Assembly: GCA_039720395.1 (NCBI GenBank)
Contig: CM077826.1
Coordinates: 35,058,790 to 35,122,789, forward strand
Source: Liquidambar formosana
Taxonomy: Eukaryota > Streptophyta > Magnoliopsida > Saxifragales > Altingiaceae
Length of the DNA: 64,000 nt
Reading direction: 5' to 3'
The first letter of the stretch is position 1; every line of letters starts with the position of its first letter. The notes beneath the pieces were generated by a model, which saw nothing but the letters and a program-made list of their open reading frames with translations, ran no database searches and was not told where the DNA came from. Positions 62,101-64,000 of this stretch are shown in pieces. Made by a program: the position numbers and the translations under genes.

Positions 62101-62485
62101 GAGTACTTTTGGAAGCTGCCTAGCTAATTTTTTCCCAGTTTTCCCTTTCCTGCAGGATCCCCAGGAAAGTGAATTAGTTTCATCAACCGCTCTTGGTGAG
62201 GATATTCAGAACCATGGTGGAAGACAATGTAGAGATTCTGGTCAAAGATCGAGTTGTCATCGCCTACCTCAAAAGTTTATTAAGCTTTTGAGTGAAGGGA
62301 AAAGTGTAGGTAGACGAGCATATGAATCATTGGCAGTTTCCAATGCGGTAGAGCTATTTAAGCTTGTCTTTTTGAGCACCTCGAAAGCACCAGAGGTGCC
62401 AAATTTGCTGGCAGAAACTTTACGGCGTTATTCTGAGCATGATCTTTTTGCAGCCTTTAGCTACCTCAGAGAGAAAAGAATCATG
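32821..62485 (+). CDS. GTF3C1: TFIIIC B-block binding (largest) subunit, 3' incomplete
   Basis: Twelve exons join to about 1,366 codons: 32821-33194, 33741-34141, 34238-34309, 34427-34489, 52219-52431, 56434-57039, 57163-57918, 58369-58653, 59209-59364, 60493-60878, 61334-61790 and 62156-62485. TFIIIC binds the B box of tRNA genes and recruits TFIIIB and RNA polymerase III in the nucleus; this subunit touches the B box. The start [20 protein letters not shown], the winged helix [11 protein letters not shown] (exon 2), [20 protein letters not shown] (exons 5-6) and the SANT-like [20 protein letters not shown] (exons 10-11) match plant members of this family. Plant homologues are about 1,800-1,950 residues, so about a quarter lies beyond the window. 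Every junction is GT..AG and keeps phase, but exon 2 holds a frame break (34040-34080). The ATG at 32821 is the first in frame and lies in CCCCCGATGG. Confidence 0.93.
33741..34141 (+). CDS. TFIIIC subunit exon 2, with frame break
   Basis: Starts after GTTTGCAG and completes an Arg codon, then [20 protein letters not shown] and [20 protein letters not shown]: the B-block_TFIIIC winged helix. The frame entered from exon 1 runs to a TGA at 34114. The conserved continuation [20 protein letters not shown] (from 34070) is in another frame. The exon is 401 nt where 403 or 400 would be needed. Donor AAAG/GTCTAT. Confidence 0.9.
34238..34309 (+). CDS. TFIIIC subunit exon 3
   Basis: 24 codons, phase 0 on both sides: [20 protein letters not shown] then AWRN. 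Acceptor TTGAAG, donor AAAT/GTAAAT. Confidence 0.9.
34427..34489 (+). CDS. TFIIIC subunit exon 4
   Basis: 21 codons, phase 0: [20 protein letters not shown] and K. Acceptor GCTGCTAG, donor CAAG/GTAAGT. The next intron is 17.7 kb. Confidence 0.9.
34985..35591. mobile_element. RTE-type LINE relic, inverted halves
   Basis: Minus strand from about 35290 to 34990 encodes the C-terminal part of an RTE reverse transcriptase region: [56 protein letters not shown] and, in another frame, [16 protein letters not shown]. Plus strand from about 35335 encodes what should come next: [34 protein letters not shown], and [16 protein letters not shown], then the 3' end. So the 5' half is inverted relative to the 3' half. 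Stops and an A run show long decay. Confidence 0.65.
35628..36964. mobile_element. Non-autonomous hAT-like element inside the L1
   Basis: The element (35636-36956, 1321 bp) is flanked by perfect 8-bp copies of ATGTTGAT (35628-35635 and 36957-36964). Ends are CATGGTTCAAACTCTCGGT and (complement) CAGGGTTCGAAGTCTCGGT. Removing it with one duplication joins the L1 endonuclease frame: DNRVV, stop, KMNVD then IGELSLF. TCTCG words cluster at both ends in opposite orientation. An 8-bp duplication with CA(G)GG ends fits hAT. The interior has A, T and GA runs and no transposase. Confidence 0.9.
37579..37629 (+). mobile_element. tRNA-Gln 5' half inserted in the L1
   Basis: 41 nt (37584-37624) flanked by the 5-bp repeat TAGAG. 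Removing it restores the L1 frame [17 protein letters not shown]. The insert matches a tRNA from about nt 3 to 44: D stem GTCT/GGAC with loop AGTGGTCA (A14, G18G19, A21), and a perfect anticodon stem TTGGA/TCCAA around the loop CTTTGAA with anticodon TTG (Gln). The T arm and 3' acceptor strand are absent, so it cannot be a tRNA gene. Confidence 0.8.
41064..41639 (-). repeat. 3' LTR of the Ty3-gypsy element
   Basis: 576 bp, aligned with 50889-51472 throughout (for example GAAGAAAAAGAACACTG, AAACTTAAGGAGCAAGTTGG). In element order it starts TGTAGAACAG and ends GCTACG, the final CA having changed. Confidence 0.85.
41818..42860 (-). pseudogene. Ty3 integrase, broken
   Basis: Zinc-binding region [20 protein letters not shown] then TCQAA (about 42560-42680), core domain [41 protein letters not shown] (shifted frame), [20 protein letters not shown] and [18 protein letters not shown], then the C-terminal [20 protein letters not shown] and [20 protein letters not shown]. 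The reading changes frame at least three times. No chromodomain is seen after it. Confidence 0.8.
43000..43423 (-). pseudogene. Ty3 RNase H segment
   Basis: [20 protein letters not shown] and [20 protein letters not shown] (43150-43260) are typical of Ty3-gypsy RNase [21 protein letters not shown] precedes it. The upstream reverse transcriptase continues at 46389 after a 2.96 kb insertion. Confidence 0.8.
43424..46388 (+). mobile_element. Insertion in Ty3 RT, probable solo LTR
   Basis: The Ty3 frame FVAPIVT stops at about 46389 and resumes with PLTKC at about 43415, so everything between is inserted. The insert starts TGAAATAAATTATTTG and ends TTTGGGGCGTGACA, TG..CA ends of an LTR; GGGGCGTGACA-like 3' ends are common in long LTRs of Ty3 chromoviruses. 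It has no coding sequence. It holds a diverged array of ATGAGGTGG words (43640-43870) and a tandem duplication (45373-45562). Flanking duplication is not clear. Confidence 0.55.
45373..45562 (+). repeat. 95-bp tandem duplication
   Basis: The unit starting TGGAATGGTTATCC and ending GTGATGGATGRGTG occurs twice in a row (45373-45468 and 45469-45562) with a few differences. Confidence 0.9.
46389..46900 (-). pseudogene. Ty3 reverse transcriptase, broken
   Basis: [40 protein letters not shown] and [20 protein letters not shown] (YFDD box at about 46690-46705), then [20 protein letters not shown] and [20 protein letters not shown]. Small indels shift the frame (near 46790 and 46650). Confidence 0.8.
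47210..47780 (-). pseudogene. Ty3 protease region
   Basis: Minus-strand reading gives [38 protein letters not shown] and [14 protein letters not shown], the retropepsin C-terminal part and the linker to reverse transcriptase. Stops are present. Confidence 0.6.
47902..49056. mobile_element. Non-autonomous hAT-like element inside Ty3
   Basis: The element (47910-49048, 1139 bp) has ends CCATGTTTTAAAGCCC and (complement) CAAGGTTTTAAAACCC, 13 of 16 matching, flanked by GTCCTTCG and GTCCTTCA, an 8-bp duplication with one change. Removing it restores the acidic Ty3 frame [25 protein letters not shown] and GGTTCAA words cluster at both ends. No transposase is visible. Confidence 0.85.
49141..49814. 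mobile_element. hAT-like MITE with GATATATC arrays
   Basis: The element (49149-49806, 658 bp) is flanked by ACTTGTAT and CCTTGTAT, 8 bp with one change. Ends TATGGACTAAGATAT and (complement) GAAGGACTTAAATAT match at 10 of 15. Removing it joins the Ty3 zinc-knuckle frame [16 protein letters not shown]. Many GATAT(C/A)TC words fill both terminal parts. Non-coding. Confidence 0.8.
50060..50720 (-). pseudogene. Ty3 gag fragment
   Basis: [20 protein letters not shown] and [20 protein letters not shown], then [20 protein letters not shown] and [20 protein letters not shown]: the retrotransposon gag domain. A frameshift separates the two halves near 50312. The CCHC zinc knuckle ([10 protein letters not shown]) follows at about 49110-49140, beyond the MITE. 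Confidence 0.8.
50889..51472 (-). repeat. 5' LTR of the Ty3-gypsy element
   Basis: 584 bp with TGTAG...CTACA ends. The two LTRs differ by many substitutions and small indels, so the insertion is not recent. Confidence 0.85.
52219..52431 (+). CDS. TFIIIC subunit exon 5
   Basis: 71 codons, phase 0: [40 protein letters not shown] and [20 protein letters not shown] then E. It begins the second winged helix, completed in exon 6. Donor TGAG/GTGTGT. Confidence 0.92.
53231..53547 (-). mobile_element. TRIM element, minus strand, rearranged
   Basis: One LTR (53231-53368) starts TGTTAAGTTTCCAACTTC and ends TTCCCAACA; it has an internal duplication of AAGCTTATAAGTGGAGGG. The internal part ends TGCTCTGATACCA, the complement of the tRNA-Met primer site, directly before a second LTR start at 53476. 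That LTR loses similarity after about 30 bp and is cut by the next TRIM. Confidence 0.7.
53548..53877 (+). mobile_element. TRIM element, plus strand
   Basis: LTR 1 (53548-53660) TGTTGGAAA...ACTTCACA, primer site TGGTATCAGAACATG, about 104 bp of internal sequence ending GAAGGAG, and LTR 2 (53765-53877) TGTTGGAAA...ACTTAACA. Both LTRs are 113 bp but differ at many positions. Flanking 5-mers do not match. Confidence 0.8.
53880..55130 (+). mobile_element. L1 fragment, strongly decayed
   Basis: YKLDVEKA then DHVNFN at about 53895-53940 matches the L1 reverse transcriptase IEKAFDxVNW region. Later pieces resemble the ORF2 tail: [12 protein letters not shown] (about 54395), and [20 protein letters not shown] with [18 protein letters not shown] (54825-55000). 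Many stops and frameshifts. Confidence 0.6.
55836..56161 (-). mobile_element. Complete TRIM/SMART with identical LTRs
   Basis: Element 55841-56156 (316 bp), flanked by the perfect 5-bp repeat ACTCT (55836-55840, 56157-56161). The two LTRs (55841-55953 and 56044-56156, 113 bp each) read identical. The 90-bp interior has, on the minus strand, the primer site TGGTATCAGAGCA directly after one LTR and the polypurine tract GTGAGGGGGAG directly before the other. It has no coding sequence and must depend on another element's enzymes. Confidence 0.95.
56434..57039 (+). CDS. TFIIIC subunit exon 6
   Basis: 202 codons, phase 0. It starts [20 protein letters not shown] and [20 protein letters not shown], the rest of the second winged helix, then a variable Ser/Glu-rich linker of about 110 residues, and ends [18 protein letters not shown]. 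Acceptor CTAAACAG, donor ACAG/GTATCT. Confidence 0.93.
57163..57918 (+). CDS. TFIIIC subunit exon 7
   Basis: 252 codons, phase 0. [40 protein letters not shown] and [14 protein letters not shown] form a third winged-helix region; [20 protein letters not shown] and [11 protein letters not shown] follow, and [20 protein letters not shown] then RRLK end it. Donor GAAG/GTAAAA. Confidence 0.93.
58369..58653 (+). CDS. TFIIIC subunit exon 8
   Basis: 95 codons, phase 0: [60 protein letters not shown] and [20 protein letters not shown]. Acceptor TGACATAG, donor TGAG/GTATGC. Confidence 0.92.
59209..59364 (+). CDS. TFIIIC subunit exon 9
   Basis: 52 codons, phase 0: [40 protein letters not shown] and [12 protein letters not shown]. 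Acceptor AATTATAG, donor ACAG/GTTACC. Confidence 0.92.
60493..60878 (+). CDS. TFIIIC subunit exon 10
   Basis: 128 codons plus two bases. [20 protein letters not shown], a basic [13 protein letters not shown] stretch that could be a nuclear localisation signal, an acidic linker NEEDEHDSF, and [12 protein letters not shown], the start of a SANT-like domain. Donor ATAG/GTAAAA splits the Arg codon. Confidence 0.92.
61334..61790 (+). CDS. TFIIIC subunit exon 11
   Basis: 457 nt. Completes the SANT-like/helix-turn-helix domain: [60 protein letters not shown]. Then an acidic part, [20 protein letters not shown]. Acceptor CTGTCAG, donor ATAT/GTAATT. Confidence 0.93.
62156..62485 (+). CDS. TFIIIC subunit exon 12, last seen
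   Basis: 110 codons, phase 0. [60 protein letters not shown] then EKRIM. Acceptor TCCTGCAG, donor CATG/GTAAAT. The family continues with a V-rich then LSQQFL-type region that I do not find downstream. Confidence 0.92.
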
Positions 62486-64000
62486 GTAAATCCATAAATC
62501 ATGTTCCTATAACTTTTGGAATAATTGTAGGCTATGTTAATGATGGATGCATGCAGGTTCTAGGTCCACGTACCTACTTGCTGGAGTTCCCAAAACTTGG
62601 CGTAGTAGGGAAAGAACTACATAGTAACTTACTAAATTTAAAATATTTGCCAATATTACATTTTATAATTTTCATTATGTTGGAAATCAGAATGTTTTAC
62701 AGTTGCCTAGAAGCTCATTTTTTTTCATATACAATATCTACACATGGCTGATTTATATTATCAATATTTGACACATTTCTTAAACTGATACTTATGCCAT
62801 GTCATGCAACATCTGTAGGGTTCAGGAGATATTGAATACTGTTGCTAGCTTGAGTTTCTGAATATGGCTCAGGGAGCTCATGGTTGTTGCTAAGTCCCAA
62901 GCAGGATATTAGCTTAATTATATCTCCCAATATAATAAACAGGAATGTATGTTATATTAATGAATATGGGGTGTAAATTCAGCTAAATCTTGCACAATTT
63001 TGAGTTTGTAAATGTTGTCATTAAGTGTGTAAATAGGTAAAAGAGGAAAGATAGAAAAGAGAGAAAAGAAGGGAGGAGAGAAAAGAGAGAAGAATGGTTA
63101 ACCCTAGAATGGTTAGACCAGCCCTAATATATAATAATAAAGGTAAAGTTACAAATATAGACCTACTTAAACATACTTACTAATACCATTAATGGCGTGG
63201 AGTCTCATTGCTACATCAGAATTCAATGACTATTGCAGCATCACATTGTGCCAATTTAATGTTAGCAGGCTTCTGTGCTGCCAATTCCACTGCACCTTTA
63301 ACCTGAGGAGACTTCCATTCTATTTTGCGTAGGGGTTTTAGTAAATACACGTTTCCTTGACCATGTCACACTCCATTATTTTTGGTGGGGTGAGATCTTT
63401 GATCCAGTTTGTTATGATCTTGATATAGAGTTATAAACAGCGCTTAGTAACCATGGAACAGGACATGAATCCTTTGGGCCATTTGGTAGGGATGAGAAAA
63501 AATTATTCTAAACCTCTTTTAAGAATCAGGATGGCTATGGATATAGTAGTCCTGACCTCAACAATAACTCATTGAAACTCCTTGCATAAATATCTTAATC
63601 AGTTACATGCGCATAAACTTTTCACTTTTAGTTACATGGTAAGCAATACTTATATGTCAGAAAGATCTGCAGGTTTTGTTTTCAATAAGTTCTGTTTTGT
63701 TTGTGGGATGTTTTCTGAGTAGCTTTTTGCCATGGTGTGAAAGGGTTAGTTTTTCAGCTATAGAGAGCAGGTCCTCCATTTACTACAGGCCAGGACTCAT
63801 GCTTTTTTGTGGAACAGATGGTTCATTCATTGTCTGTGAGTCATTAATCAGAGGGTAAATAACTAAATACTTAGAGGATACTTTTGTTACTGTTCATTTT
63901 ATTGTGGGAAATTACAAGCTTTATGTTAGAGAAGTTAATTACAACCTCAGAGGTTTTTCTTCTCCGTTCATTTATTTTCTTCTTCTACTTATTTGTTATC
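62486..64000 (+). other. Intron after exon 12, no further exon found
   Basis: AT-rich sequence. AGGTTCTAGGTCCACG at about 62556 follows an AG but the translation does not match the family. A purine-rich block (63045-63100) and the sequence to 63400 may be an LTR-type remnant. No exon is supported to the window end. Confidence 0.5.

Noticed and set aside
62556..62640. Possible exon 13 of the TFIIIC gene (VLGPRTYLLEFPKLGVVGKE)
   Set aside because: It follows an AG, but the sequence does not match what the family has after exon 12, and no good donor follows.

Overview
The window is nuclear DNA of a flowering plant, almost certainly a eudicot. It has AT-rich spacers, spliceosomal introns with GT..AG borders, Ty1-copia, Ty3-gypsy, L1, RTE, hAT-like, mariner and TRIM elements, and two host genes of plant-specific type. 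I cannot name the species. No CRISPR array, bacterial gene, rRNA or intact tRNA is visible.

Layout. 1-9.2 kb is retroelement debris: a broken Ty1-copia element whose middle is replaced by a 1.65 kb solo LTR, a tRNA-derived SINE, a second copy of that solo LTR, and a solo LTR of the Ty3 family seen later. 9.4-13 kb holds small inverted-repeat elements. 13.4-15.4 kb holds an ELF4-like circadian-clock gene on the minus strand (coding 13365-13709), probably with a 5'UTR intron. 15.9-16.2 kb is a broken universal stress protein fragment. 16.9-32.4 kb is a gene-free retrotransposon graveyard with LTR-like segments, an L1 inside a third solo LTR, MITEs and a mariner transposase relic.

32821 to beyond 62485 is one large plus-strand gene: the B-block binding (largest) subunit of TFIIIC, the RNA polymerase III assembly factor (GTF3C1 type). 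I place twelve exons (about 1,366 codons); the 3' exons lie outside the window. All junctions keep the frame, but exon 2 has an internal frame break near 34040-34080. Intron 4 is 17.7 kb and holds an RTE relic, an L1 split by an hAT-like element, and a 10.4 kb antisense Ty3-gypsy element that itself carries three later insertions. Intron 5 has a cluster of TRIM elements, one with two identical 113-bp LTRs.

The observations most worth a second look are: arrays of diverged palindromes with different consensus sequences inside several LTR-like segments; a 41-nt tRNA-Gln half inserted in the intron 4 L1 with a 5-bp duplication; the very young TRIM; the exon 2 frame break; and several nested insertions whose removal restores the host reading frame exactly. 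No previously unknown multi-gene system is evident.
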